DNA from: Bombyx mori
Taxonomy: Eukaryota > Arthropoda > Insecta > Lepidoptera > Bombycidae
Reading direction: 5' to 3'
Length of the DNA: 64,000 nucleotides
Assembly: GCF_030269925.1 (NCBI RefSeq)
Contig: NC_085126.1
Coordinates: 2,978,501 to 3,042,500, forward strand
Under the pieces are notes generated by a model. The model worked only from the letters and a program-made list of their open reading frames with translations. It had not been told where the DNA came from and made no database searches. Shown here piece by piece: positions 34,468 through 44,889 of this stretch. The position numbers and the translations under genes are program-made. Each line of letters opens with the position of its first letter. Within the stretch, counting starts at the first letter, position 1.

Positions 34468-34646
34468 GCGTGCTTAGTGCGAGTTTTTTAACGTTCTCGA
34501 TAGCGTGAAAGTTAAGTAAAATTTGAACGTTTGTTGAGTTGGAACATTTGTCTATGTTTGCCGCTAGGGCCACTGTTCCGGCTGCATACAAGTTTCGGGT
34601 AACTTTTACGCTATCGAGAACGTTAAAAAGCTCGCACTAAGCGCAC
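34468..34646. mobile_element. MITE with long terminal inverted repeats, copy 2
   Basis: Left arm gcgtgcttagtgcgagtttt then aacgttctcgatagcgtgaa; right arm is its near-perfect inverse ending ctcgcactaagcgcac. The centre contains gttggaacatttg and gccgctagggccactgttcc, related to copy 1 at 13518-13694. The arms here are better preserved. Confidence 0.8.
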
Positions 34647-34807
34647 ACAGGTCACCCGACTACAACCCTGGGCCTCTTATCTCCATTCGCAGCCTACCCT
34701 GCGTATAATATCAGCGCTCTACTTTGTTACTTTTTCTCCACTACGTTTATCGGTCCGCGGTCTCCACTCTGGAAGTTCTCTACTCCAACAGTAATCGGTT
34801 CTGTAAA

Positions 34808-35011
34808 ACCCTCAGACACAGCCCACTGAGTTTCTCGCCGGATCTTCTCAGTGGGTCGCGTTTCCGATCCGGTGGTAGATTCGGCAAAGCACGGCTCTTG
34901 CTAGGGTTCGTGTTAGCAACGTCGTCAGGTTTGAGCCCCGTGAGCTCATCTACTAGTTAAGGTTACGCTGATATAGCCTCTCAAGGCTCTCAGCTAGGTA
35001 GGAAAAAAAAA
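34808..35011 (+). mobile_element. Jockey-type LINE 3' UTR with poly(A)
   Basis: Landmarks in order: cacagcccactgagtttctc, gccggatcttctcagtgggt, ttgctagggttcgtgttagc, ctcaaggctctcagctaggt, then a 9-A tail. The open frame at 34724-34960 lies across it and is not a gene. Confidence 0.8.
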
Positions 35012-36050
35012 GGTTCTGTAACAGATATACAGATATGACCGACTCATCGCCACTTCAGCCAAGAAGCTGTTATACCTGCCTATCTGTAGAACAGTTAATA
35101 TCCCAAAATGTAAACCTGTACAATTATTCAAGTACTCACTTTACTTTACACTTTGCGCTTTGCTGGTCGACCTTTGATTGGACTTAGATCCAAGCGCTAT
35201 CAAACTTCACCCAATCATCCAAAAGACCTATCTAAAGATTCCTTAAAAGTTTCATCGTAAACGCTCCAGTCTATCGTATGTCGATATCGTCGAGACATCT
35301 TTATATTTAATTAGATAGAAAACCAAAAGCTGCTATTCTTCAATACTTCCCCGGGTCAAAATTATATTTAATTAAATAGAAATCTAAAGGCTGTATGTAA
35401 TTCTTGAATATTTCTGCACGTCAAAATATTTGCACCATTCAACTTCATAGGAACATATTTATGTAGTATTGTAATAGCGAAACAAAATGGATGTAGTCTC
35501 CGGCGTTTGTCGCAGGGATTAAGGGATAAGTAGAGATGCGTAAAATCTAACTAAAGTGTACCGATTCATTAGTTTATGGATCTATTTTATCGGTACATCT
35601 CCGATTTTATGTTTTTGTCCGTGTTCCATCGTATTCATCTTTTGTTAGTTTAGGAAAATAAAAGCTTTTTAACGCGGCGCTTTGTATGTTATGTTGTTGT
35701 TATTTTGAAGAACGTTGGATAAATAATTTCTTTTTCACTAACCTTATGAAATCTTTCTTTTAAATCGATTCATCTATTTATATATATAAAAGAAAGTCGT
35801 GTTAATTACACCATTTATAACTCAAGAACGGCTGAACTGATTAGGATGAAAATTGGTGGTGAGGTAGCTTAGAACCAGGAGAAGGACATAGGATACTTTT
35901 TATCACGTTCCCGTAGGACGTGACGTAAAACGTGGTATAACAAAATGCAACTGATATGGAATAACAAAACGCAACTGTCTATGGTTAATTATAATAGAAT
36001 TTTGAAGTTGACCGGTTGAAGTGTTTGTTTCGAGTTTCTATTAGCTAATT

Positions 36051-36724
36051 AACAAAAATCATGTACAATGTCCATGTTGCACCCACCATAGTTACTGTTG
36101 GGAGCTCTACTCTTGAAGTTGTTGACGAATATATATACCTAGGACAGGCAGTCCGATTAGGTAGGTCCAACTTTGAGAGAGAGGTCAGTAGACGGATCCA
36201 ACTCGGCTGGGCAGCGTTCGGTAAACTGCACAACGTCTTCTCGTCCAAAATACCTCAGTGCCTTAAGACAAAGGCGTACAACCAATGTGTGTTACCAGTG
36301 ATGACTTACGGCTCGGAGACGTGGTGCTTCACTAGGGATCTTTTTAGAAGGCTCAAAGTCGCGCAGCGAGCTATGGAGAGGGCTATGCTCGGCATTTCTC
36401 TACGTGATCGAATCCGAAATGAGGAGATCCGTAGAAGAACGAAGGTTGCTGACATAGCCCGTAGAATTAGTGAACTGAAGTGGCAATGGGCCGGCCACAT
36501 AGCACGAAGAGAGGACGGTCGATGGGGCAGAAAGATCCTGGAGTGGCGACCACGTACTGACAAGCGCAGTGTGGGACGGCCACCTACTAGATGGACCGAC
36601 GACCTAGTAAAAAGCGCTGGGTCTCGTTGGATGCAGGTGGCAATGAACCGGTCGCACTGGAAATCTATTGGAGAGGCCTATGTTCAGCAGTGGACGGCGA
36701 TAGGCTGAAATGATGATGATGATG
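36051..36724 (+). mobile_element. 5'-truncated RTE-type LINE with 11-bp target duplication
   Basis: Flanked by ATTAGCTAATT on both sides (36040-36050 and 36725-36735). It contains the C-terminal part of a non-LTR reverse transcriptase and ends in a (GAT/ATG)n tail, the tail type of RTE/BovB-like elements. Clean boundaries and an intact frame suggest a fairly recent insertion. Confidence 0.85.
36061..36708 (+). CDS. Reverse transcriptase C-terminal fragment (RTE-type LINE)
   Basis: A 215-codon open frame, from an ATG that is internal to the original protein, up to the natural stop. It encodes the end of the RT domain (VDEYIYLGQAV), the thumb region (LKTKAYNQCVLPVMTYGSET then WCFT) and the characteristic tail with WAGHIARREDGRWGRKILEW, RSVGRPPTRWTDDLVKSAG and final W. 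The VLPVMTYGSE and GRPPTRW motifs are diagnostic of endonuclease/RT proteins of this clade. The endonuclease and the catalytic YADD part are lost by 5' truncation, so it cannot be active. Confidence 0.85.
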   Translation: MYNVHVAPTIVTVGSSTLEVVDEYIYLGQAVRLGRSNFEREVSRRIQLGWAAFGKLHNVFSSKIPQCLKTKAYNQCVLPVMTYGSETWCFTRDLFRRLKVAQRAMERAMLGISLRDRIRNEEIRRRTKVADIARRISELKWQWAGHIARREDGRWGRKILEWRPRTDKRSVGRPPTRWTDDLVKSAGSRWMQVAMNRSHWKSIGEAYVQQWTAIG

Positions 36725-37036
36725 ATTAGCTAATTGTGCCTAGATGATTAGGTAATCATTAAGAAATTCATGCCCCGACCAATACGATCAAATCTTTCCC
36801 GACGAAGCCGTAATGCAACTAGGATTCGAGACATTGCGAGTGAAGGTCCCTTCACTGGGACTGAAGATAATAATAATAATAATAACAACAAAAATACATG
36901 GCCAATAAAGAATCATTAAAATGCTTGCTTTTTTAATTTACATTAATTAACAAAATAAAAAATTGACCTTGATAAAATCAAAAGTCTGCTGATTTATTGC
37001 CTCTAAGGCGGTACAAAGTTCGCCGGGGCAACTAGT

Positions 37037-37937
37037 TTTCTTTATATTTTATCTCGGTATGTCTTCGTTGTGTAGAACGGAGTGTTTTAACGTAATTTTC
37101 ACTGTCTTCAAGACGCTTGATTGACTTTTAAAATTGCTCTCGCATCGACCGATGACAATGCAATATTTTGTTCTAATATCTTAACCAGTAATCAAGAGGC
37201 TAAAAAAATATTAGGTCAATTTGCTATCTGAGCGTGATGGTTTTAAAATAAATGTACTTACTACTTAGTTTCCTTATAGCAAAATCAAATAATCACAAAT
37301 AAGTCAGTTTAACAAGAATATACCGTCGAAGCAAATAACAATATGGCGCCCGACGGCAAATGATGAAACCTACAACAAATATTGTTTATCTCGTACGCGT
37401 CTCTGTAAATTACACGAAATCCTTTCAAAAACCGTGTATCGTAAACAAAAGCAACAATGCCAATGTTTTTACACAAACATTTGGTTTAGTAAATGTAATT
37501 TCGGATTACGCTCTGCGATCAATGAAGCGAAATGGTTTGGCGCCAAAAGAAAAAAAAACATGGCGTTTTTTTGTTTTGTTTTACATGCGATGCCTAAATA
37601 TTATTGTGTCAAATACTCTACAAACTTTACTTGAATATTGGAGGTAGTAGTTATGTAGGAATTTAAATAATTCGAGACGCTAAAGTATGTAATTTTTAGA
37701 ATATGTCGCATTACAGATGTGTACTTAAGCAAACACTCAAGCCAGTTATAAGGCTGCTATTCCAATACAGTGGGAGTTGCACTAACGAAATAGATGTCCT
37801 TGAGCATTTAGGCCTTCTTGGGTACAGCTGTGAGCAAACTTTCCCCTCCTAGCTCAGACCTTGAGTTCACCTATCTGTCTTGGCGAAGAAACATTAAAAA
37901 AATCGCATTGTCTGCTCGCTACTAATAAATACAACGT
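37037..37937. other. Intergenic stretch, nothing recognised
   Basis: AT-rich. The overlapping frames at 37360-37647 have no recognisable motifs, and I do not call them. Confidence 0.35.
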
Positions 37938-38210
37938 CATTACGGATACTCCTTATCCATTAACGGTGCTTTTGGGTACCACAAATATCGGTCACCGTGC
38001 CGTGAATTAACCCACAGACACAGCCCACTGAGTTTCTCGCCGAATTTCTCAGTGGATCGTGTTTCCGATCCGGTGGTAGATTCTGTGAAGCACGGCTCTA
38101 GCTAGGGTCAGTGTTAGCATCATTTCCGGTTTGAGCCCTGTGAGATCACCTACACGTCAAGGAGAAGCTGAAATAGCCTCTCAAGGCTATCACCATAGGT
38201 AGGAAAAAAA
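37938..38210 (+). mobile_element. Jockey-type LINE 3' end with poly(A)
   Basis: Begins in 'ttacggatactccttatcca' and 'acggtgcttttgggtaccac' (C-terminal coding/3' UTR junction), then the cacagcccactgagtttctc block, tgctagggtcagtgttagca-like block and ctcaaggctatcaccatagg plus an A-tail. Confidence 0.8.
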
Positions 38211-39739
38211 ACATTTCAACTAATTAGTATTATAGTTTCTTGAACCCAATCGACTGAATTTCGGTTAATTTTTTGTTATTTCCACGAGTGATTGAAATAA
38301 AATATCGGATCTAATGTCGGTACAGGCGTCTGTGACAGGGTAAAAATCAAGTATTAAGTAATTGTAAAATTAATGTGATTATGGAAATTGTAAAACAGCC
38401 TGCGGCCTGGATTTGTTTTTACCGGCAGGTAATAGGGATACAGCCTTTACCGAGTTTATTTTAAAATCAAACTTTTTATTCAAGAGCATCTGCTTTGTAA
38501 ACGATAAAAATTAAAATCGAACGCCATTTTTTTTTGTTTTTTTTTTTTCGAGACCTCGGCTTTTTCATTCCGCCTGATCTGAGTTCTGAAGAGGTTTGAC
38601 GTAATGCAAGAAGCTCGACCACACACCGGCCCGACTCACGGTATATTTATCGGAATCCAATTTTATGGTGGCTTATTGTGAATTATCGATGTGTGAGATC
38701 ATCTGTGGTTTGATAGGGGATACTTTTTTGAAAGAAAAAAAAAAAAATGTAACTAAATTTCGAGTAAAATCATTTGAAATTTGCTAGTGCAGAGTTTATT
38801 TTTCACATTTTTTATATTTTTTCATATTTGTACGTTAGGTGGGAAAATAAGCAGTAACGCTGAACTTGAATTCTCGGGTTCACAAGAAAATTCCATGAGC
38901 CTTTAGTGAATTTCAAATCACTTTTCACACAACAAGTTTGAGAATAGGTATTAAATGAAGATTGGTGGCTAAAAGACCAAATTACGGGCCACAAAAAAAT
39001 TCAACACTAATTTACCAAAATGGACACTTGCAATTGAGAGTAGCAAAATACGATGGATGTTATCATAAAGTCTCATACAGTTGAACCGGCTCCCGCTGCG
39101 ATGAATTTATAAGCCACATCATCAAAATTCATTACACACCCCTAAAGCAAAATGGCTTACGGCGATGGCAGGGCGCAACCCGCCCCATGCGGACTCAATC
39201 CACTGGCGCTTCCAAAACGCTTGACCGATCTTCGATCTTTTTTCTTCTATCGACTAGAGTCGCCTGAAATGGAACTAGGCCGAGGTGTTCTAAATTAAAA
39301 ATTAATTATCTTTATAATATTTTTTTTTTATAAAATTTTAATTTAATTAGATTACAAATTTTAATTTTATGCAATTAAAATTAAAAAAAATGATGAATTT
39401 AGAGAGAGAGAATGAGAGAGAATACATTTTATTGCACACCAAAACACAATTTACATTTTAAAAAAAACAGTCAAAAAGCAGATACATTTGTACAATAGGC
39501 CATCTTATCGCTAAAAGCGTTATCTTCCAGACAACCGTTTAATTTACAGTAATTCTGTAAAATATAAAAATATAGCAGGTATGTTGCGGTGTACTAAAGA
39601 CAATATATTATTATAGAAAATATATACATACAATAAACAGATATATGAATTTAATATTTAGAAAACGATCAAGATTAGATAGACATAGAAGTCTCCGGGA
39701 AACTGTTAACTTTTGTGTTGCTGTTGTCAACAGCGCGGA
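38211..39739. other. Intergenic stretch with simple repeats
   Basis: T-runs near 38530, a GA-rich microsatellite at 39398-39422, and at 39425-39540 a block 'ttattgcacaccaaaacaca ... aataggccatcttatcgcta' that I recall as a common lepidopteran repeat; its class is uncertain. Confidence 0.4.
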
Positions 39740-39936
39740 TCCTATAGACACAATCCATTGAGTTTCTCGTCGGATCTTCTCAGTGGGTCGCGATTTGGAT
39801 CCGATGGTAGATTGTGCGAAGATTCTGTTAGGACTAGTGTTAGCAAATTCTTTCAGGTTGAGTCCGTGAGCTCACCTATTCGTCAAGGAGAAGCTGAAAT
39901 AGCCTCTCAAGGCTATCAGCATAGGTAGGAAAAAAG
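39740..39936 (+). mobile_element. Jockey-type LINE 3' UTR with poly(A)
   Basis: Block order as in the other copies: cacaatccattgagtttctc, gtcggatcttctcagtgggt, then aggactagtgttagcaaatt, ctcaaggctatcagcatagg and an A-rich tail. Confidence 0.8.
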
Positions 39937-40851
39937 AAAGAAAAAAAGCAACCTTGTTGTAAGTCGCATTAGAAGTTACACTTCAAAAATATAAAATTAA
40001 AATGTTTGAGCTCCAGTGCGAAACAGTTATGCAAGTACCCTATTATGCAGCCCCCATACGCCGAGGCGATGGCAGCATATTGGCATTCTAACGCAGGATG
40101 CTCATTTAATTGTGCCGTAATACGATATTTTATTACTGAAGCATTGTTTAAACAATTGCGTAAGTGATTGTACGGGGCCGACGGGATCTGCACCTTGTTT
40201 GGACGGCTCCATTCCGTAATGCACCATGCAATAATAACGCAATAATAAAATCATAAATATTTTTTTTTTAGTTTTGGAAAAATCGATCTGGTTTGTTTCC
40301 TCTTTTGTATTAAGTCATCTTATCCGCGATGAACGCAACGCTTTACGTAAGAAATTTGACAGTACATATTGTAATAAGTAATAATTTTTGTTATCAACGT
40401 TGGTAAGTCATCGGGTCTTGTTACATGTTAAAATATGTGTATTACTTGGTGTGTAAGTCATTCGAGAAAACATGAAAACATACCCGATTCGCATTTATAC
40501 TGATGGGTGTATCCTAATTCTAACTATTAGGCCAAAAAGAAGTTGGACAAAAACAGGGACTCTTCCTAGATCTGTAAAGATCCAAAAAAACAAGTTAATC
40601 TAAGTTTTAGGTACGATACTAGTGAATATTAAATATATTATTACCAAATATAGACATGATAATTGTCATCAACACTGAATTTTATTAATTTTGCTATTTG
40701 CTTAAGGTCAGGGTTGAATATACTTTATTTACTTTTAAAAGATAGTAGATCTTTGAAATAAATACAACATTTACGTGATGAATTCAATTGTAATTACTTT
40801 TGTTTCAAGCATGTTTTTAAGTGCAAGTAATTACATGTAAATTATTTCATT
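39937..40851. other. Intergenic stretch, nothing recognised
   Basis: AT-rich. The frame at 39969-40193 (-) is not supported. Confidence 0.35.
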
Positions 40852-40865
40852 ATTATATAAACAAC

Positions 40866-41040
40866 TTCTCTCTTCTTTTTCTTTACCTTATCTCACTAGG
40901 TGGGGTCAACACAAATAATTTTTCTCCTCCATTCCCTTCTTTCAGGCGTCAGCTCAACACTCACACCTCTTTCTGTCATATCGTCATTCACGCATTCCAT
41001 CCATGTCTTCTTCGGTCGACCTCTTTTCTCTCATCATTCT
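40866..41040 (-). mobile_element. RTE-type LINE C-terminal fragment with 14-bp target duplication
   Basis: Flanked by ATTATATAAACAAC at 40852-40865 and 41041-41054. On the minus strand it encodes GRPKKTWMECVNDDMTERGV then SVELTPERREWRRKI, a Cys/Asp-Pro end and a stop, which is the C-terminus of an RTE-type endonuclease/RT. Only the last 175 bp were inserted. Confidence 0.85.
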
Positions 41041-41318
41041 ATTATATAAACAACATTATATGTAAATTAAATTTAGTCTATATGCAATGTAGATTGAAGC
41101 TATAGGGCTACGTAGATAGAGCTTTTATAGCTTTAGTAGTCCAGTGTATTTGCGATTTCCAGATGTTTGATATCAATGTTGATAATTACGTAGGTATGCC
41201 CTAAGTTTATTATCATAAACTTTATAACCTAAAAATATTTAAAGATAGTGTTAATTGCTTATCACTTTGTTTTGTTTCTTACATCGTTTTTATTCTCCGT
41301 TGAAGAACAAAATGCTTA

Positions 41319-41573
41319 TCTATACTAATTTAAAAATCTACAGTGGTTTTTACGGATGTTCCGTTATAACTATTGAACCATGCATCCGATTGACTTGAAA
41401 CTTAGTATCCATGTAGAAAATACATGTACTTAATGGATAGGCTAATATTTATATGAGTGTTGGATTCCCTACATCAGTTGCGGGGGCGTTAATGAGGAGA
41501 ATCTTTGTGGGGGTGAGAAACAATAATGTTAATTTTAAGTGGCCAGCGAAGCGGACGGGTATAGCTATTAGTT
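41319..41573 (+). mobile_element. Helitron-like non-autonomous element
   Basis: Starts TCTATACTAATTTAAAAATC and ends gcgaagcggacgggtatagc then tattagt. The 5' end resembles that of 2817-3136, and the 3' end is GC-rich. The terminal bases (TTAGT) are a weak match to CTAGT. Confidence 0.5.
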
Positions 41574-41969
41574 TATATAGATTGGAAAATTTATGATATC
41601 AAAATTAGCTTTGTTTACAGGTTTTACATTTCAAATAATAATTACGAACATAAACGACTTAATAGCTTTTAATTTTCAAAAAGCAAACGTAATATAACGT
41701 CTTCGTGAGAAGCAAAATGAATGCATTTGTAAATATTGCTTAATATGTTACGAAGCGCGAAAGCAGACGAATTTTTTTTTTATTAAATAAGGATTTGGCT
41801 CCTGGTCTTTGGCATTGATTTTTCCAATGTCCAAGTATGTACAAAAATGACAGGTGCTTAGAGAGAAAAAATATACTAAGCACCAAATAAATTTGATCAG
41901 TTTTTGCATACGCGAATCTGTGATTTTAAGAGCAGCACAAACAAATATAATATATAATATTATGTTAGA

Positions 41970-42185
41970 CTAACTACTGTAAAGATAAATATTATTAGCA
42001 GATAAAAATTTACACAGAATATTTACATGTCTAGAATAGACTAAAGTTAATAAAGAATTAATACTAATAGGCCGGGGAATGTCTTTTGGAAGGATATCAT
42101 AAAGAGGGGATATGATATTGGGGCAGTCGAAGAAAATGTGATCCAGGGTAACCCTCAACTAATCCACACTTACAAAGAGAGACGA
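41970..42185 (-). mobile_element. LINE ORF2 C-terminal (RNase H/zinc-knuckle-like) fragment
   Basis: The minus strand reads SLCKCGLVEG, then after a 1-nt shift TLDHIFFDCPNIISPLYDIL and PKDIPRPISINSLLTLVYSR, a layout (CxCG...HIFFDCP...LL) typical of the end of Jockey/R1-type LINE ORF2 proteins. It is broken by a frameshift near 42150. Confidence 0.65.
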
Positions 42186-42314
42186 AAATTTCATTTAAGC
42201 AAACAAATTTCGTGTAATAAATCAATATATAATGCGAATAACACATTTCTCCATTCGTAATACGTGAAAAATTAGCTGGGTGCTTGTGGTATAATGCGAG
42301 CCTTCGTCGTGTAT

Positions 42315-42400
42315 TGAGCGGGCGCGGGCGGCGCGCGGGGTGAGGGGACAGGAGGCACAGTGTTAGGTTACAGGACGGCTCCTGCTCGCTATGCTCTCCT
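42315..42400. promoter_or_regulatory. GC/CpG-rich patch, possible promoter or exon
   Basis: gagcgggcgcgggcggcgcg then cggggtgaggggac in otherwise AT-rich sequence. No open exon can be tied to it, and the role is unknown. Confidence 0.25.
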
Positions 42401-42687
42401 GGTTGTCTGCTCTACTTTGTACGATGAATTTAAACAATTGTTTTTACAGAGAAAAGAAAAAAACAATTGCTCATTTTATTGTGTTGTTTTAGAAGAAATT
42501 GTTTCCTGAGCTGTGGAGGACGTACCTATGTATCAGAATTGATATTGTGAAATTCAATGTTGTTATTATTTAAATTTAAGATTGCCATTAAAGTATTTTT
42601 TATAGAAATGAAAGTAATCTGTATTCTCATTTTGAAAACGAATATTAAGAAAACCATTGTAACTATCTAAGGAGTTTACCAGTTAAA

Positions 42688-42935
42688 TTACTGATGGTAG
42701 GGCGTCTCGTGAGCTCGCACGCATAGATACCACCACTCTACTTATTCCTACCGAGAAGCAGTAATGCGTTTCGGTTTGAAGAATGGGGTAGCTGTTGTAC
42801 TGTATAAACTGAAACTTAAAAGTCATGTCTCTTAAGGGAATAACGGTTTTTACCTTGTTGATGTCTACGGGCTCTGGTAACCCTGGTATTCAAGTTATCC
42901 TTAACACCATCATAATGCCATCCGAGCAAACAAAA
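42688..42935 (+). mobile_element. Old, diverged Bm1-type SINE
   Basis: Landmarks are present but altered: ttactgatggtagggcgtct, gagaagcagtaatgcgtttc, gatgtctacgggctctggta. No intact tail. Confidence 0.75.
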
Positions 42936-43167
42936 AATCGCATTTTGGTCGCAATTAATCATAGTTTAATTATGTTATTAACTTCAATAATTCTATCCAA
43001 TTAACTTATAAGAACTAACAAGTCTAATCTATATTTAGAACCAAAAAACGACTCACTTGTTACACCAATGCACGTATTCAGTACCTGTAATTGTGTTAGC
43101 ATTTAATGTACGTGCTAATTGCAATGCTTTGTGCTGATCTATAAAAATTTTATACTCAATAAATAAA

Positions 43168-43590
43168 GCTAGAGGTCCCGCAGTAGTCAAAATTCGACTA
43201 TAATTAATTGGAATTGTAAGTTTGTATACTATTATGATTGTATTTTATACTTCTATAATCACAAATTTCACCAATACTATACTATAAAAATATTAACAAA
43301 GACAAACAATATTTAATCTATTCTCAATTTGACAACAGACGTCAAGAACAAAAGTTTGACAATAAATAGTAGGTATGCATGCGTGTGTGCGTCAAATACA
43401 TTAAATGTAGTGTGTGTAATGTTTTCTTTATTGATTTAATGTATCTGTTATGCATTATTTTGAAAAAATATTAGCATTGTGCACTTCTTCTCTATATTCT
43501 CTATAAGTGTGCAAAATTTCATACTCCTCCGTCCGCGCAATTTTCGTAAAAAGGGATACAAAGTTTTTGCTTCACGTATTAATATATAAA
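43168..43590 (-). mobile_element. Helitron, non-autonomous (family of 5058-5438)
   Basis: Minus copy with cgcagtagtcaaaattcgac at the 3' end, shared internal 'gtcaagaacaaaagtttgac' and the 5' end reading ...tattaatacgtgaagcaaaa on the minus strand. The terminal base of CTAGT is changed to C. Confidence 0.7.
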
Positions 43591-43924
43591 ATAATAATTA
43601 ATAGTCCGACAGAGATTATTGACCGAATCACTCTCTACACACATACTTCAGCTGAAATCGGGCGTAATAATGACACGTGAAAGTGTAACTTAAGTACGCT
43701 ATAATTGCCCCACAGTAGGTACTTACCCTTCAAAGATTCAAGTTAAGATGTGCACTCAACTACACTATTCGATAATTGCAGTAACGTAACGCAAAAAAAA
43801 ATGGCCGCCGGTCATTGTTGGCGCCAAAGCGACTTAATATATGTATAATATATTGTCGTCACACATTTATCCTTTTTTTGGGGACTTTCAAATGTAATAC
43901 TTTCGGTTTTCATGTTTTGTAACG

Positions 43925-44070
43925 TTATTATGAAAGAACTGTCACCGTCCTCGTCGAACCCGTCGCTTGCGACGAAGGGCTCGACGAATAAATTAACCCA
44001 TAGACACAGCCCACTGAGTTTCTCGCCGGATCTTCTCAGCGGGTCGCGTTTCCGATCCGCTTGTAGATTC
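43925..44070 (+). mobile_element. Jockey-type LINE 3' end, left half of a split copy
   Basis: Carries 'gtcaccgtcctcgtcgaacc', cacagcccactgagtttctc and ttccgatccgcttgtagatt, then stops at the inserted T-run. It continues at 44748 after the insertion. Confidence 0.8.
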
Positions 44071-44747
44071 TTTTTTTTTTTTTTTTTTTTTTATGATTGA
44101 AAGTTTACTGGTGGCCCGAAGGCCTTTCCAGTTTCACCAGGACAGGTGGGCGAGCAAAGGCTCAGCCAAGAAGGGTGGGATTTGCTAACAACTGCCCGAG
44201 CGCCTCCGAAGGAGACCTAACAACTCAAGAGCAATTGTTTCGCGAATGAATCTACTACCGGATCGGAATCGCGACCCGCTGAGAAGATCCGGCGAGAAAC
44301 TCAGCGGGCTGATGCATGGGTTAGGTTGCACGTCGACCTCTTTGTCGAGTTCGACGAGTACGGTTACCGGGGTCCCTAAGCCTGCCCCTAGTATTAGAGC
44401 TGAAGGCATCTAATGCAAAGGTTATTGGATCTGATGGATCCGTAAGGACGTGTCTAGGGCGTCGACGGTGACTGGCTCCTGCATGATCAGGATTCGGGGA
44501 GTAGTCAGCGGCGGCAACGATAAGGCGATTATCATGACGCATAGCCTTATCGAAGTATCGTTCCGACGCTGACTTCATGTATTTCCGAATTGATTCGAGG
44601 CCCAGGTCGTCGTGTAGGTCAACGTTCCTCACGAACCACGGAGCCCCGACAGCTAACCTGCAAAAGCGGGATTGTAGGGATTGGAGGGTGTCTATGTGTG
44701 TGCGGGCCGCGTGAGCGAACACCACACTCGCGTAAGTCATGACGGGA
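44071..44747 (-). mobile_element. Poly(A)-tailed LINE inserted inside another LINE
   Basis: Minus-oriented. The A-tail appears as a T-run at 44071-44091. The repeated TTGTAGATTC (44061-44070 and 44748-44757) is the target duplication. It is 5'-truncated in the reverse transcriptase and has its own 3' UTR (the block shared with 33895-34048). Confidence 0.85.
44321..44747 (-). CDS. Jockey-type LINE reverse-transcriptase C-terminal fragment
   Basis: An intact frame of about 140 residues from the insertion point to its stop: NPVMTYASVVFAHAARTHID, LQSLQSRFCRLAVGAPWFVR, NVDLHDDLGLESIRKYMKSA, SERYFDKAMRHDNRL, then a basic Arg-rich end. These motifs (thumb region 'PVMTYAS', GAPWFVRN, SERYFDKA) are typical of the C-terminus of Jockey-clade ORF2, as in silkworm BMC1-like elements. 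The open frame runs on upstream to 44815, but those first residues come from the antisense of the outer LINE and are not part of the protein. The catalytic part is missing. Confidence 0.8.
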
Positions 44748-44889
44748 TTGTAGATTCTGCGAAGCACTACTCTTGCTAGGGCCAGTGTTAGCAACACTTC
44801 CAATTTGAGCCCCATGAGCTCACCTACACGTCAATGAGAAGCCGAAATAGTCTCTCAAGGCTGGCAATCAGCATAGGTAGGGAAAAAAA
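44748..44889 (+). mobile_element. Jockey-type LINE 3' end, right half of the split copy
   Basis: Resumes at ttgtagattctgcgaagcac and runs through ttgctagggccagtgttagc to ggcaatcagcataggtaggg and an A-tail. Confidence 0.8.

Larger units (their letters stand above)
35773..37036 (+). mobile_element. Helitron with a nested LINE insertion
   Basis: Starts TCTATTTATATATATAAAAG then AAAGTCGTG and continues with 'gaacggctgaactgattagg'. It ends aggcggtacaaagttcgccg then gggcaaCTAGT (37032-37036) with a GGCG/CGCC hairpin just before the end. The RTE-type element at 36051-36724 interrupts it; without it the Helitron is about 580 bp. No Rep/helicase coding. Confidence 0.7.
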
